The position numbers were made by a program, and so were the translations under genes. A stretch of 27,997 nucleotides of DNA from Hofstenia miamia (lineage: Eukaryota > Xenacoelomorpha > Acoela > Hofsteniidae), in the NCBI GenBank assembly GCA_900660155.1, contig CABFPE010001591.1, positions 1 through 27,997 on the forward strand, read 5' to 3'. The notes beneath the pieces are model-generated. The model was given only the letters and a program-made list of their open reading frames with translations, was not told the origin of the DNA and ran no database searches. Positions 1 through 22,400 of the stretch are shown here, piece by piece; position 1 is the first letter of the stretch, and each line of letters opens with the position of its first letter.

Positions 1-11159
<11,159 letters not shown>

Positions 11160-11964
11160 ATTGTAAATCGCATGTTATATAATTTTGTTTACTAAATACA
11201 GCTCATAAAATTTGTTAATACATCTAATTTGATTTTGTATGTGTATGATTTGAACTTATGCTTTGCATTCAACCTGTTTTTTAATAGATAAAATGGTTAA
11301 CAATGATTTGTAAGGATGAATTAATGTTTGAAAAATTGCATAATTTTCTTTTAAAACTGGCTTCGATATGTCAAATATTTGATTTAAATATTTAATGTTA
11401 ATTTTGATGTATTTAATTCACAAAATTTGGCTTACAAAGTTAAGCTTTTGAAGATCACGAAAGTGAATAGTGAATTTTGGCTGTGATGTGCATAACATTC
11501 TGATCTGCTTTTGCATGAAGAAATTTCTTGTTTAATTCTTTTATAAACCAACAATGTAAATGCCCGCATAAAACATGCGCTTAATGAAAACAACATAAAA
11601 AATGAAAATTTAGTAGACATAAAAACTTACAGGCTCTATAGAATTGGGTGCCTAGAGCCCTATTGAAAAATGGTTTTTAAACCCAGATGATCAGGTGGAT
11701 TCGTGTCTATTGAGCCTGAGATAAACTATTGGAAATGATTCTAGCCCACCTTTTCGAATGACAATATATCAGTGGCATGACTACCCTACCTCGAAGTTTA
11801 TTTATGGAAAATGTATTACAATACATCTATAAAAATTTGTTATTCCTGCAATTGTAATCAAAGTTAGTCATCACCACACTAATATACAATTTCACTTTCC
11901 ATTCCTATGAGAAAAGAAATTTGCATATTTAAGTTTCAATTGTTAAATGATTTAGATACAAAAA
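11160..11964. other. GAPDH 3' untranslated and intergenic sequence
   Basis: AT-rich with no credible ORF. I did not find a convincing AATAAA close to the GAPDH stop; the polyadenylation site is undetermined. Confidence 0.5.
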
Positions 11965-11985
11965 ATCACATTGAATCTACCAATT

Positions 11986-12227
11986 CGTAAACAATACATT
12001 GGAAAAACGTCAAGGAATTTACAATTAAGAATTAAAGAACACAAAATTCATTCGACCATCTCTGATCACTTAAAGAACTGCAATATGAAATTTACATATA
12101 AAATTTTATCCAAGGCAATTGGTAATTTTCAACTAAGCATATTGAATCAATTAATATAGAATTAAAGGAACCAAGCTTAAACAAAAAAGATGAATATAAA
12201 TACAAACTAAATTTACCGAAAATATAA
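11986..12227 (+). pseudogene. GIY-YIG endonuclease relic, Penelope-like element
   Basis: The translation contains KQYIGKTSRNLQLRIKEHK, then a spaced SDHLKNC, the pattern of the GIY-YIG endonuclease at the C-terminus of Penelope-like retroelements. Near 12142 the frame shifts by one; the continuation ESINIELKEPSLNKKDEY to a TAA at 12225-12227 matches the usual family ending. No reverse transcriptase is visible upstream, so this is a 5'-truncated copy, as is common for such elements. A GIY-YIG domain of another retroelement class is the main alternative. Confidence 0.75.
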
Positions 12228-13008
12228 AAAATATATAAAATATGTAATTTGATAAATAATTTGTAAATTTTATAGTGGGAAACTTTTTGAAATTGGCAGG
12301 GGCATGCTGAAACGTGTCAAATAAATGATGTTTCTTTTTAAAATTCATATATAAACTAAAGAATTTTGAATAGAATATTCACTAAAGTTCATATATTTTT
12401 GCATTGCTTTTTACACATTTTTTGTAACCTATTTGAAATACTTTTAGCATTTTGTCATAAATAAGTAAAAAAAATCCATATTCTTTTCTAAATTATATTT
12501 TTGGAATGATAGTCAGCAGTAGTGATACATAAACAGACCCCGTTCCATTGGGACACCCTAAAGTTCTCGTAAAACTTAGCTGACTCACAGATATTGAGGG
12601 GGTGTTTGCAAATGTTAATTAGTGATTCATTGGTTGATTGACAGACCACTAATTGGTTTTCAGTGACGTCACATACTTGACTAATGTATTTCTTTTGAAA
12701 ACTGCTAATTGGTTTTTTAATTGATTTTGTGGTGATTCATGTTGGGGGTCAATTTAATTGTTTTGATATAATGAGGGCTAATGTTTTTTGTTAATATACC
12801 TCATTGTTTTTTTCCTTGAGTTTGGATGATGATTGCATCTACAGTGTAATTTGGGAAATTCAAAACCACCACATTTTGCATTTGTCAAAATTCATTGTTA
12901 ACATGCTTAATGTATTACGGTTTTTTCAACCAATAATTAATTCTCATAAATTCAAATGTATTTCCATTGGCTGGTCAATCTATATATTCACCTCATTTCA
13001 TCAGATAA
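12228..13008. promoter_or_regulatory. Intergenic stretch with CCAAT and CRE-like motifs
   Basis: No coding signal is seen. The stretch contains a perfect TGACGTCA (12664-12671) and five CCAAT/ATTGG pentamers (12629, 12652, 12708, 12930, 12966) in about 340 bp, just before the + strand coding region at 13 kb. These short motifs occur by chance in AT-rich DNA, so promoter function is only suggested. Confidence 0.25.
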
Positions 13009-13607
13009 AATCATTATTCTTCTTCTACACAATTTCATCTCTCACTTTTGCCAAAGCCTGTTGAAACGCTAGCATCCTGTTCACTGAGTAGCCTGTTTGA
13101 TGATCTATGCACATCCCCGCTGCCATCGTATGGTTATAATCCACTAACACAGTAGATGATTCAGCCTCCACCTGCGCCAGTAAAAGAAAAACGCAAAGCT
13201 CAACACAAAAGAAGACGTCCTACAGTCAATAACAATGCAATTGTCTTCCCCACCTCCAACATGGATGGAGACGATAATGTTTTACAATGTTTAAATGATG
13301 TCAACTCCCAGCTGCTACTATCATCACACACTTTTTCAAGTGCATACCCTGCTAGCGAACTTCCGAAAAAACAATGGTTTACCATCAAGGATGCAGTGCA
13401 TTTGAACATGAGATTGGTATCGCAGTAAAGATTAAACTCAGCAACGGGTTTTATTACTTTCTTTCTAAATGCTATGTTAATGTGCTCAGTGAAAATTGGA
13501 AGACTTTGGTAAATAAAAAACTTTTCCGCAACGATGATATGGAAACCTCAACTGGTGGTAATAATGTAAATTGGATTGTATTGGAGCTTAGCAAAATAAA
13601 AATATAG
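13009..13607 (+). pseudogene. Unidentified broken coding region
   Basis: I do not recognise this protein. The frame is open from 13009 to a single TAG at 13153, with non-random composition (LPKPVETLASCSLSSLFDD). It resumes at ATG 13156, with a proline-rich start and a basic cluster (KEKRKAQHKRRRP) that could be a nuclear localisation signal. At about 13400 the frame must shift by one: KKQWFTIKDA is followed in the next frame by EIGIAVKIKLSNGFYYFLSK up to TAG at 13605-13607. An ATAAAA run precedes the end. GC content is higher than the surroundings. It may be a relic of a virus-like or transposon protein, or a host gene with an unrecognised intron. It converges on the minus-strand ORF at 13794. 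Confidence 0.4.
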
Positions 13608-13793
13608 CTTTTGTTTTCATCCTCACTTTTTCTTCATGTAACACTATTTTATAATAAAATATCATACTAATAAAAAATTATCAATTACAAAAGACTTTTA
13701 CATCAAGTCTTCTAACTCGAAAAAATTTCATTTATACGTAAAACATGGTAATAAATAAATATATCAGAGTTTAAGAAAAATAGTAAAAATAAT

Positions 13794-14345
13794 TCATTTG
13801 CTCAATATTTCACTATGTGGTAAAGGCTTTACAATGAATTTCTTAAATTTACATTTACTAGTAATATCAACAAATATACCTGGAGTCTTCATTTGGTGTA
13901 CAAATCTGTAATAGTCTTTTATACATGTGATGGAATCCAATGTGTTCTGTGGGTATCGATATCCAAAATTTAATAATTTCGCCACTGGCTGGGAGATTAT
14001 ACAGCAAAGAAATTCACAGTTCATAGCATCATATCCCCAAAACACCGTGTTCTTTCGAGTGGATAGATTTAGTGAACCAATAAATTGAATCATTTGTCCA
14101 CTTGTGAGGTTCCCCTCTGTAAATGCGATATGATGAACGTTATGCTTGTACCAGTTAAAAGCTTTTTGTATATCACATGGGAGATGGTCAAACACTTCTT
14201 TTGAATGGTGTACTGTAAGAATATAAAGTTTTTCGTCCATTAAAATCAACACCTCCTTGATATAATAAATACTATTGAATACACTCCCACGTACTTCGAA
14301 TAACACGTTATGACTCTTCATGACTCTGAACACAAAAAAATCCAC
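13794..14345 (-). CDS. Hypothetical protein, 183 codons, possibly a terminal exon
   Basis: This is an uninterrupted ORF in roughly 70% AT sequence where stops are frequent, so it is unlikely to be chance. I do not recognise the product. The first Met is at 14345, but TTTTTTTGTGTTCAG just before AGTCATGAAGAG on this strand is a good splice acceptor (exon from 14325), so translation may start at Met 14321 or in an upstream exon. The sequence is not hydrophobic enough for membrane segments. A middle block has HNVHHIAFTEGN and, about 25 residues later, VFWGYDAMNCEFL then a PVAKLLNFGY segment. This layout weakly recalls RNase H-fold, Maelstrom-like or virus-like proteins of invertebrates, but I cannot confirm it. 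It ends 186 bp from the convergent coding region at 13607. Confidence 0.5.
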   Translation of the reverse strand: MDFFVFRVMKSHNVLFEVRGSVFNSIYYIKEVLILMDEKLYILTVHHSKEVFDHLPCDIQKAFNWYKHNVHHIAFTEGNLTSGQMIQFIGSLNLSTRKNTVFWGYDAMNCEFLCCIISQPVAKLLNFGYRYPQNTLDSITCIKDYYRFVHQMKTPGIFVDITSKCKFKKFIVKPLPHSEILSK

Positions 14346-15408
14346 ATGGTTAGAAAGCTTATGAGCAAATGAATATAATTTCGTTTTATAATTAAATGTT
14401 TGATATAAGCATCCCTGGTTGTTGAGAAATAGTAATATTCTTTGTGCAAAGGTCTAGTCTCATCAGGGCTATTTGGTTTATGAATAAGAGCATTTAGTCT
14501 AATAATGTCAAATTGTTATAAAATATTTATTTACTAAATTTTTTGTTTAAATCAAATTTTTAAATTTAATGGAAATTATGTTTTTACTTTTTAAAAAAAA
14601 TTTTTATAATTCAAATGCTCATTTTACATTTTGAAAAAAACCGCGTGAAACTGAAATTCTAATCTAACCCCCATTTTTTTTTCAAGGTAAGGAATTTTCT
14701 TATGTTTTTGTTTCACCAACGAGTAGTGTTTGTTAACAGATAAAAATAGAAATCGGTATTACATGTATTTGTTCTTATATTCTAAAACTCAATACACTTT
14801 GTACATTGCATCAAACTTGTGGTCTATTCACACATAATAATATTTTCTTATATAAATTATTTTTCTCCACTTTGCTTAGTAATAATTAATTAAAACATGT
14901 ATCAATTATAATGTTTGATACTGCTAATCCGTTTTCAAGTAAACACAGAAGATATATTTTTATAATTTTTTATAATTTACCATCTTTATAATGCTATTTT
15001 GAAAATTTTAATATGTGTGAAAGGTATATTTTATTGTAATTTAACTGCATGAAATTTTTACTAATTTCATTAAAAACGCGAATTTACTATTTTGTAATTA
15101 TTTTAACTAATAATATAAGTGAAAGTGAATTTTATTTTGTAATTTTTTTTAAAATAACAAAACTCAAACAATGACATTTAATTTTTCAAGCATGTTAAGT
15201 TTAAAAATATATCCCAGTCTTTTTGCAAGATGCATGCTACTTCTGTCAATCATCTGAAAAAATCGATGTTTTAAAAGCTTTTTAGAGTTAAGCTCCACCC
15301 TTCGTGATTTTAAACAAAAGGCCTTTTTAATAGCTTTCTTGGGAATCTGTCAATTTCTTAAAAGGGTTTCTCGTAGATCTGTCAGAAATGTATTCTATGA
15401 CTCTTGTA
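14346..15408. other. Very AT-rich intergenic stretch
   Basis: Dominated by A and T runs. No feature is recognised apart from possible upstream exons of the minus-strand ORF, which I could not define. Confidence 0.5.
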
Positions 15409-15439
15409 ATTGGATATCTCCATTTTGGGTTCAACCAAT
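15409..15439 (+). promoter_or_regulatory. Paired CCAAT boxes upstream of the three-exon gene
   Basis: An inverted CCAAT box (ATTGG, 15409-15413) and a consensus-like AACCAATCAG (CCAAT at 15435-15439) lie about 100-125 bp before the ATG at 15535. The spacing fits a core promoter. This is inference from motif and position only. Confidence 0.35.
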
Positions 15440-15534
15440 CAGGTCTACCCTGGATTAGCAATTTAAAATTCCTTACTTTACATTTTGATTTTAACGTTAT
15501 CAGTTGCTTTTTTGTTTTACACTCTACTTTTAAA

Positions 15535-16779
15535 ATGAATTCAATCAATCTTTCTGACTTTCTCTCTGGGTGGAACCAGCAATTTGAAACCATAATCAGA
15601 GAGAATATGTACAAAGACCCATTAGATTTATCTTTTGTCAAGACAATGTAAGTCAATATTTGCTATATATATATAAAACATTTTGTTTTTTCACCGTCAA
15701 CGGCTAAAATATATATTATTATTCATCTAAGAAATTAAGTTTTTACAATGCACTCTGTTATAATATTTTTTCACAGTATGTATAAAACCGGGTCTGAAAT
15801 TTCCTTTGATAAAAAACAAGTGAGTTAATGTTTTCTATTTATCTAAAACAATTATTGTATATTATTAAAACAATATTTTTACATTATGAATTATATTTTA
15901 ATCTAAAATCTGTAATGCTTTTTGTGCTAATCAATTTTTTAGCTTTGATAATATCCTGGAAGAACAAGAAAATTTCGAAGTATGGTCGCCAAATTTCAAT
16001 AACCAGGTCGAGGAAATGATGTCTAGTTATGAGAACCAAACTGGATCCTGTGATCTCATCCAAACCTCAACTAAAAAAACCCTGATGCCTGAAAACAGTG
16101 TTTCAAATGCGTGAGTACATAGCATGTTCTTATTATTTTTGAAAATTGTGTTTGCCATCTTTTCCAATATTAAAAAACACAATAGAGTTTTTACAATTTA
16201 AATAATCCAATGCTCTTGTCAATGTTTTTTAATTTGAAAACATGTTAAACACAATTATTTGAGTGTGATTCACCAGACATTTTTTAAAAATTAATAAAAC
16301 GCATATCACGTATTAGAGGTTTTCTGTCTTACAAATTTCAAAAAACGAAATGGCTTTATTTCATTGCTGAAAATATTTCTTGTACAAGTGTCTACTTATT
16401 TTTTAAACATTAGAATGGTTATTTGTTAAATGTATTCTCGCTATTTTTTTTAAATTGGTTTTTATTAGTGAAAAAAAGGAGAGAGAGAATGAAATCTTGA
16501 AAATCAATTTATTAGTCAAGTGTTTTCCATTTTAAACAGATGGAAGGAATTTATTTCTCACTCACTATAGATAGTGCGTGTCTCCTCATTTGTGGTTTAT
16601 TATTTAATATGCTAGCATCTCCCTCTATGCATTTTTATAATTGCATAATTATTTTAAAATGACTTGCATGCTCCATTAGTCATTCATTGTTTCCTCAATA
16701 CACATTTTAAATGTATTTGGTGTTTTAATGTAGCATCACCCAAAAAGAATATGCTGCAAACAAAAGAGATCAGCATTGA
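15535..16779 (+). CDS. Unidentified small protein, three-exon model (108 aa)
   Basis: The exons are 15535-15647, 15943-16110 and 16734-16779. The donors are GTAAGT and GTGAGT, and the acceptors are TTTTTTAG and TTTTAATGTAG. Each junction is phase 2, and the total of 327 nt gives 108 residues and a TGA. I do not recognise the product. It begins MNSINLSDFLSGWNQQFE, is acidic and polar, probably helical in the middle (DNILEEQENFEVW, then a QVEEMMSSYENQ stretch), with a Ser/Thr/Lys-rich tail. No membrane segment or signal peptide is seen. The matching phases and strong splice sites support a real host gene, though the last exon is the least certain and the gene could continue. CCAAT boxes lie upstream. 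Confidence 0.5.
15777..15819 (+). other. Extra 43-bp exon-like segment in intron 1 of the small gene
   Basis: It is bounded by a strong acceptor (TAATATTTTTTCACAG) and donor (GTGAGT). Its phase joins correctly to exon 1 and adds 14 in-frame codons. Splicing it to the next exon puts TGA immediately after one codon, so inclusion would truncate the protein. Confidence 0.4.
16111..16733. other. Proposed intron 2 of the small gene
   Basis: AT-rich with no coding signal. Other TAG acceptors exist here, so the final exon choice is not unique. Confidence 0.4.
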
Positions 16780-17725
16780 ATGATTAACAGTGATTAAATA
16801 TAATCAGAAATATGATTGTAAAATTTAGTTAATTATCTTATTCATTTTGTAATATGCAACCAAGTTACAATATTGTACATTCTAAGAAAAATACTGGAGA
16901 TTAAGTATTATTTGACAAATTGTAACAAGCAAAATTATGCTTACATAAGAACAGCCATATTGGCAGAAGATTAATTCAAAATTCAAAATCAGTAGGTACT
17001 TAAAACTTTTTAAATAAATACCTTAGAATTTAAGAGAAATTTGATGAACAATAAATTTTTCAGAGTTTATTTTATTTTCATTCTTCATTTATCTGGTTTG
17101 ATATTTAATAAAATGTTCAGCTAGGCAAGTTGTGTTGAGTAGTGGCTGGATTCCATGATGGAGTGATTCGAAGGGTCCTTGTGCCAGTCATGAAACCGCA
17201 CTTATGTTACATATAGGAGTTTTTTGATTCTTGCTTAGTCTGACTACTGATTGATACATGTACAACTTAAGAGATGCTTTAAATGGCTGGATAGCCAAAC
17301 CCTAGGGATATTTATCTTTTATTAATAGTAGGAGACTTGACTATAATCAACCGAATAAATGACTTTACATGTATTGTTATTAAATGTAGGTGTAGGAAAC
17401 TGCAACTTATTAATTAATTTCCTAAAGCCAGTAATTTTATGGTAATGGCTACTTTAATATTAAATAACTGCAGTTAGTGTCAACGCCCGGTTGCTTTACT
17501 TAATCAATCTAACAAACACTTTACAAAATTGAGTTTAAGTCAGTTACATCTTGACATGAGTACATGCACTGAGCTAATGTAGGGTACACATAATTAATTC
17601 CCATTGAGCTGAGATGGTGCAGTGGAATTGGTCAACCATTCATGGAAGAGAGGAACTGTGGTGTGGAGATCAGCGTCAGGCAGTAGCCCATGGATGAGTC
17701 AACAAGGAAACGTCACATGGCTTTG
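16780..17725. other. Intergenic stretch before the Gypsy element
   Basis: No gene is recognised. Base composition becomes less AT-biased after about 17590, which may be older repeat sequence or part of the retrotransposon 5' end. Confidence 0.45.
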
Positions 17726-17887
17726 TCACCTAAACAATGATGATTAGTACTCAATTAACCTAACCAGTTAGTAAAGAGGAAATGTCTGGCAGTCTACTAA
17801 ATCAGTAAATCCTCACCCGCCATTTACTTGAGTGATAGTTACTAATGATAATATGCTGTGCAAATAGGCCAGGTGGAGGATGGTACA
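17726..17887 (+). repeat. Putative 5' LTR
   Basis: This matches 24471-24634 at very roughly 85-90% by eye, starting TCACCTAAACAATGATGATT and ending GGATGGTACA. The true LTR start could lie a few bases either side (TG at 17724). It is short for a Gypsy LTR. Confidence 0.6.
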
Positions 17888-17900
17888 TGGTGACCATGAC
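17888..17900 (+). promoter_or_regulatory. Putative tRNA primer-binding site
   Basis: TGGTGACCATGAC starts directly after the 5' repeat and begins TGG, as expected for a site complementary to a tRNA CCA end. The specific tRNA is not assigned. Confidence 0.4.
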
Positions 17901-18108
17901 AAATAAGAACAAAGTCAACAGAGAGGAAACACACAGCAACACTCTTTCAAAACCCTGAGAAAAACTCAAAGAAAAAGAAGAAAGGAAGCAACAGAGCAGT
18001 GAACAAAAACACAAAGTCAGCAAAGGCAGAAAATCTCAACTGCAACAAGTGCAAACTGGACTTTTAAATTGTAACCAAACTGGAAAGCGACTATGACATC
18101 AAGAAATA

Positions 18109-19774
18109 ATGACAAACAACAAAAGTAACAATAGAGGAAGCACAAAGAAAGTGATACCAAAAACTACCACCCCCATGAGGACATGATCGTCATCATACCC
18201 AAGGAATTCCGAAGCAACCCAAACCCCAGAGTCAATAAGACAGGAATCCTCTTCTGAAACAGGAGCCCCAGAGATTATGGAAATTTTGAAAAAGAATAAC
18301 GAAACCGAAAAACTCTTGCAAGAAGAAATAGGTTTACTCACAAAGAGGATAGAAGACATAGAGCTAGCATGTGCTGAAACAATTAGAAATATCCAAGTTG
18401 ACATGGATACTAGACTAATTGAACAAAGTGAAGTATTCCAGAATGAGATTAAGGCACTCACGAAGCAACTAACAGAATCAAACAGTAGATTTCTAGAGCA
18501 GAATCAGCTTTTGCAAGAAAAGAATAATGTATTGGAGATAACAAACTGGCAGGTAATACAAGACAATGATATACAAGCTGCAGAGATAACGCAACTGAGA
18601 AGTAAAATAATCCGACTTGAAACAAACAACAATGAACAGCCAGCACAACCACAATGGGACTTGCTGGAAGTGGAAGACAAACGACCAATCAGAGACAAAG
18701 ATTTGAGGCAAGAAGAAATAGCTCATCTAAAAGACAAACTGAGACTGTTGCAATTGAACAAAGAAGAACGACAAGATGAGATACATTCCCACAACTTTCA
18801 GTTTGTAGGCAGAAAAGAACACCAACTACAAGCTCCACCACTCAATGATCACCTATTGGAAGGAGATTCTTCGGACAATGAGAATGAGGTGGAGAAGAAG
18901 AAATTTATAGATGAGATCACAAAGGCAATAACCACACAATTACGGAAAGAAGAAGGGATAACAAAACACATGAAACCCAAATACATTAACTCAATACTGA
19001 ACCAGGAAGTGGGAAACAGCATGATCCCTTGTAAAGCCACACTACCAAAATTTAATGGCAGAGTAGATGGTTACAACCCAACTTTCAGGGAATGGCTCCA
19101 AATGTTTGAGCTAACGATGGCAGAAAGAAAAGTGAGCCAACACACAGCAGAGGCGAGATTCCCCCTATACTTGTTGGGAGTTATTACAGAAACGAAAGTT
19201 TCAAAAATCAATATAGGATAATCCTAAATGGAATGAAAATGAAGAAGACAGCCAACATTCACAATTACATACAACAGGTCGAGAGGTTGGTTACACTAAA
19301 CTCAAGAGAAAACTGATACTCAAAATATGACCTCTTCTCGCATATTTGCAAAGGGATGCCCGACAACATAAGGGCACAATTTGAAATCAAGTTTGACGTA
19401 GACGATAAACTAGAGAAGATGATTAGAAAGGCAGTGGACATACAAGCCACAATCAAGAACAATGCGAGGATAAATGAGAAAGCAGCATGGCACAGAGAAA
19501 CACCAACGTGGAGGAGCAACATTAAACCAAAGAGCACAAAGAAAACGTATGAAACAGACAAACAGGAAAAAACGATAAGAATAAAAACCAGAGACGGAAA
19601 AACAAAGAAGGTTCGTGAAAGGATGTGAAATGTTATAATTGTGGGAAGAAGGTACACAAAAAAGATGAGTGCCACAAACACATAAACATGATTGGAGAAG
19701 AGCAAGGCTACTTTGAAGACAAAGACTTAATAGAATCAGAGGGAGAAATGAATGAAAAACCCCAAACTGAATAA
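18109..19774 (+). pseudogene. gag: Gypsy gag, broken
   Basis: This is the structural polyprotein of the element. The frame opens at ATG 18109 with an in-phase TGA at 18184; the main open part starts at ATG 18277. A long heptad-rich region (about 18277-18800, for example EEIGLLTKRIEDIE) predicts a coiled coil. A capsid-like segment follows (LPKFNGRVDGYNPTFREWLQ). Near 19205 the frame shifts, there is a TGA at 19314, and at about 19620 it shifts again into a CCHC knuckle, CYNCGKKVHKKDEC (CX2CX4HX4C), before an apparently genuine TAA at 19772. Assignment rests on the knuckle and on position directly before protease. Confidence 0.8.
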
Positions 19775-19776
19775 GA

Positions 19777-20310
19777 ATGAGAAAACTAAATGGAGTGCCA
19801 ACTCTTAAAAACCGCGCATCAATAATGATTATGGTGAACATGGATACAGTGAGTACAATGACAATATCTGTTAATGGAATAATGATAAAAGCAACCATTG
19901 ATATGGAAGCGGCAACTTTTATAATTACAGACAACTGTGCAACAAAGTTAGGTTTTACAAGAGAGGATCTCACCAAGTGCAATAAAAGACTCATAAATGC
20001 ATCTGGCGAATATATCGATACCAAGGGAACATTGGAAGCAGTGCAGCTAAGAGTGGCAAGCACGACGTTTGAGCAATCATTAGTAGTAGTGGATATGCAC
20101 AATAACATGCTACCATATGAAATAATTTTGGGAAATGACTTCCTCATAAAAAACAAGTGTGTTATCAATTATGCAGATAGAACAATCAAAGTCAAAGAGG
20201 AAGAGATCGAGATCAAAGAAGAACAGAATTACAAGAAGATATACATTTACAGCTGCATCAATGGAAGATGTATGAGATCAGAACAGGAGAAGCGATTACA
20301 GCCGATGTAA
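19777..20310 (+). pseudogene. pol: Gypsy pol: aspartic protease region
   Basis: This part of pol would process the polyprotein. It opens right after the gag stop. The protease fold is suggested by KATIDMEAATFI followed about 70 residues on by LPYEIILGNDFL, the typical closing ILGxDFL block. The active-site triplet DTG is replaced by DME: the catalytic Asp is kept but the Gly is lost, so this copy would be inactive. A frameshift near 20245 ends the frame at 20310, and the coding sense continues in other frames to about 20635. Confidence 0.75.
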
Positions 20311-20344
20311 TGATATATGAAAACAAAGGGATAAACACAAAAGG

Positions 20345-20740
20345 GTGTCAATGCCGTCAAGCATATGTGCAGTGAAGAATGGAAGAGGTAAAATACCAAT
20401 TCTCAACCCAACAAATCAGAATGTAAACCTAAAGAAGTCGTACATCAGGATATTTGGGAAAAATGTGAAATCGAACATTAGATTGATTTGGAAAGCATTG
20501 GAAGAAGAGGATGGAGCCAACAACTTGTATGGTCGATTCGAGGACTTACAAGTGGAAGCACAAAGTACTCCACATGGCCAATTCAAGGGCGAGTGGACAA
20601 ACACCATCCAAGTTGCGAGTACTCCCAGGGGCTGATTCAAGGGCATTGGGACAAAAGCAATTGATGATGAATACAAAATCCCAGACATCAAGAGTGAGAA
20701 CTACCAGCATCTGAATGAAAACGAGATGCAACAATTAAGA
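20345..20740 (+). pseudogene. pol: Gypsy pol: protease-RT linker
   Basis: The frame encodes SICAVKNGRGKIPILNPTNQ, resembling the post-protease spacer of Gypsy polyproteins. It is interrupted by TGA at 20633 inside GGCTGATTCAAGGGC and shifts frame near 20738 before the RT. A segment here (HGQFKG ... TPRG) is repeated in the 3' region at 24366-24470. Confidence 0.6.
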
Positions 20741-22400
20741 GATGCTAGAGAAACATAAACGAATATTCAATTATGGAGAGATAAATGTGGGGCAGGCAAT
20801 AGGTGAGAAACACAAGATAGTAACAACCACAGACAAGCCAATAAAACTCCCCTGTAGAAGAGTGCCTGAACAAATGAAAGATGAATACAATTGCATACTT
20901 GAAGAATTGATAGACAATAAAATCATATGACCAAGCGAGAGCCCCTACGCAGCACCAACAGTGTTTGTAAAACAAGGAGAAAAATACCGGCTATGTATAG
21001 ACTTTTGAAAGCTAAACAAGGTAACGAAGAAAGACTCCTACCCTCTGCCAAGAATAGAGGACATGCTGTACAAATCAAGCAAGCACAAATATTTCCCAAC
21101 ATTAGACGTGTGCAAGGCCTATTGGCAAGTGCGAATGGAAGAAGAGGACATTGAGAAGACAGCGTTCATAACAACGTACGGACTGTATGAGTGGATCTAC
21201 ATGGCGTTCAGTCTATGCAATGTGCTGTTGACATTCCAGAGATATATAAGAAAAGTACTGAAAAATAAGACGCATAGAATGGAGGATGGTATCAATGCAT
21301 ACATAGATGACATAATCGTAACAAGCAATATGGTACAAGAGCATATAAAGAAACTGGACAGAACATTGTCAATCTTAGGGAAAGCAGGACTCCGAATAAA
21401 TGGCAACAAATGCGAAATCTTGAAGAAGAAAATCATCTTCCTAGGAAGAACGATAGAAAAAGGGAGAATATCAATGAAAGACAATGCAAGAGAGATGATA
21501 CGGAAAATAGAGAAACCAAATAGCAAGAAAGATATCCAAAGAATAATGGGCTTCTTTAATTATTATGGCAAATTCATCCCCAATATCACAGGAAAAACCG
21601 CGAAAATGACAAAACTCATTAGAAAATCAGTACCATTTATATGGACATGACAGGAACAGGAGGAACTGGATAACATTAAGGAGGAACTAGCAAAATTGCC
21701 ATCACTCAACACACAGGATTATAATGAACAATTCATATTAGACTGTGATGCAAGCAAGGTCGCCATAGGAGCAACCCTAGGACAAATGAAAAGTGGGAAA
21801 GAGGTACGAATACAATTCTTTAGCCGTAAATTACAGGCAAGCAAGGAGAATTATAGCTCCACCCAAGTGGAAATGCTAGCCCTAGTTGAGAGCATCAGAA
21901 AGTTTAGACACTTTTTGATCGGAAAAGAGTTCTGAGTACGCACAGACAACAGCAGCCTTGCATGGTTAAAAAAATTCTCGGGAGATAAATCAGGCATCGT
22001 ATCCTGATGGATAGAATATCTTAATGAATTTACATTCACAATAGAGCATCGGAAGGGCACTCTACACAGCAACACAGACTTCTGGACGTCATTGCCAGAG
22101 TACCAAAGAGACGCGGAAAAGATAGACAGGGAAAAGAAGCAATTCCAATTTCTACCACACAACCAATATGATGAACTACCAGAGATCAACGTAGACAAGA
22201 AAGGTCAAACAGTACTACCAATAATAATAAAGGAGGAAATCTCTGAAAAGGAGATTATAGAGAAACAACAGGATGACGTAATCCTCAATGAGATAATAAG
22301 GAAATTGAAAGAACCCCAGGTGACACTATCAAAACTAACAGCAAGCTACTTCAAATGCTACAAGTGGAAAACAAACTGAAATGGGCTACTGTATGATGAA
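20741..22400 (+). pseudogene. pol: Gypsy pol: reverse transcriptase and RNase H
   Basis: This is the DNA synthesis core of the element. The RT starts with MLEKHKRIFNYGEINVG; the fingers and palm include PSESPYAAPTVFVKQG, KLNKVTKKDSYPLPRIED and the catalytic YIDDIIVTS (YIDD at 21300-21311). The thumb shows IMGFFNYYGKFIPN. RNase H follows with LDCDASKVAIGATLGQ, TQVEMLALVESIRKF and RTDNSSLAWL, so the acidic residues are retained. One frame runs from about 20742 to 22377, broken only by TGA at 20928, 21006, 21648, 21933, 22005 and 22377 (a spurious shift aside). At 20928 (IIxPS) and 21006 (DFxKLN) the family has Arg. Confidence 0.9.

Noticed and set aside
12804..13064. 86-codon plus-strand ORF ending near 13064
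   Set aside because: Low-complexity hydrophobic translation with no motif. The frame does not join the coding region that starts about 13009.
15327..15656. Minus-strand 109-codon ORF opposite exon 1 of the small gene
   Set aside because: The plus strand offers three exons with matching phases, strong splice sites and CCAAT boxes. The minus ORF has no recognised motif. It remains possible and could be settled by stranded RNA-seq.
17615..17625. tRNA A-box match (TGGTGCAGTGG), possible SINE head or tRNA gene
   Set aside because: The A-box fits the consensus, but no B-box close to GGTTCGANNCC lies at the right distance and no cloverleaf can be drawn.
18458..19040. Minus-strand ORFs within gag
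   Set aside because: They are hydrophobic antisense shadows of A-rich gag sequence, without motifs or splice signals.
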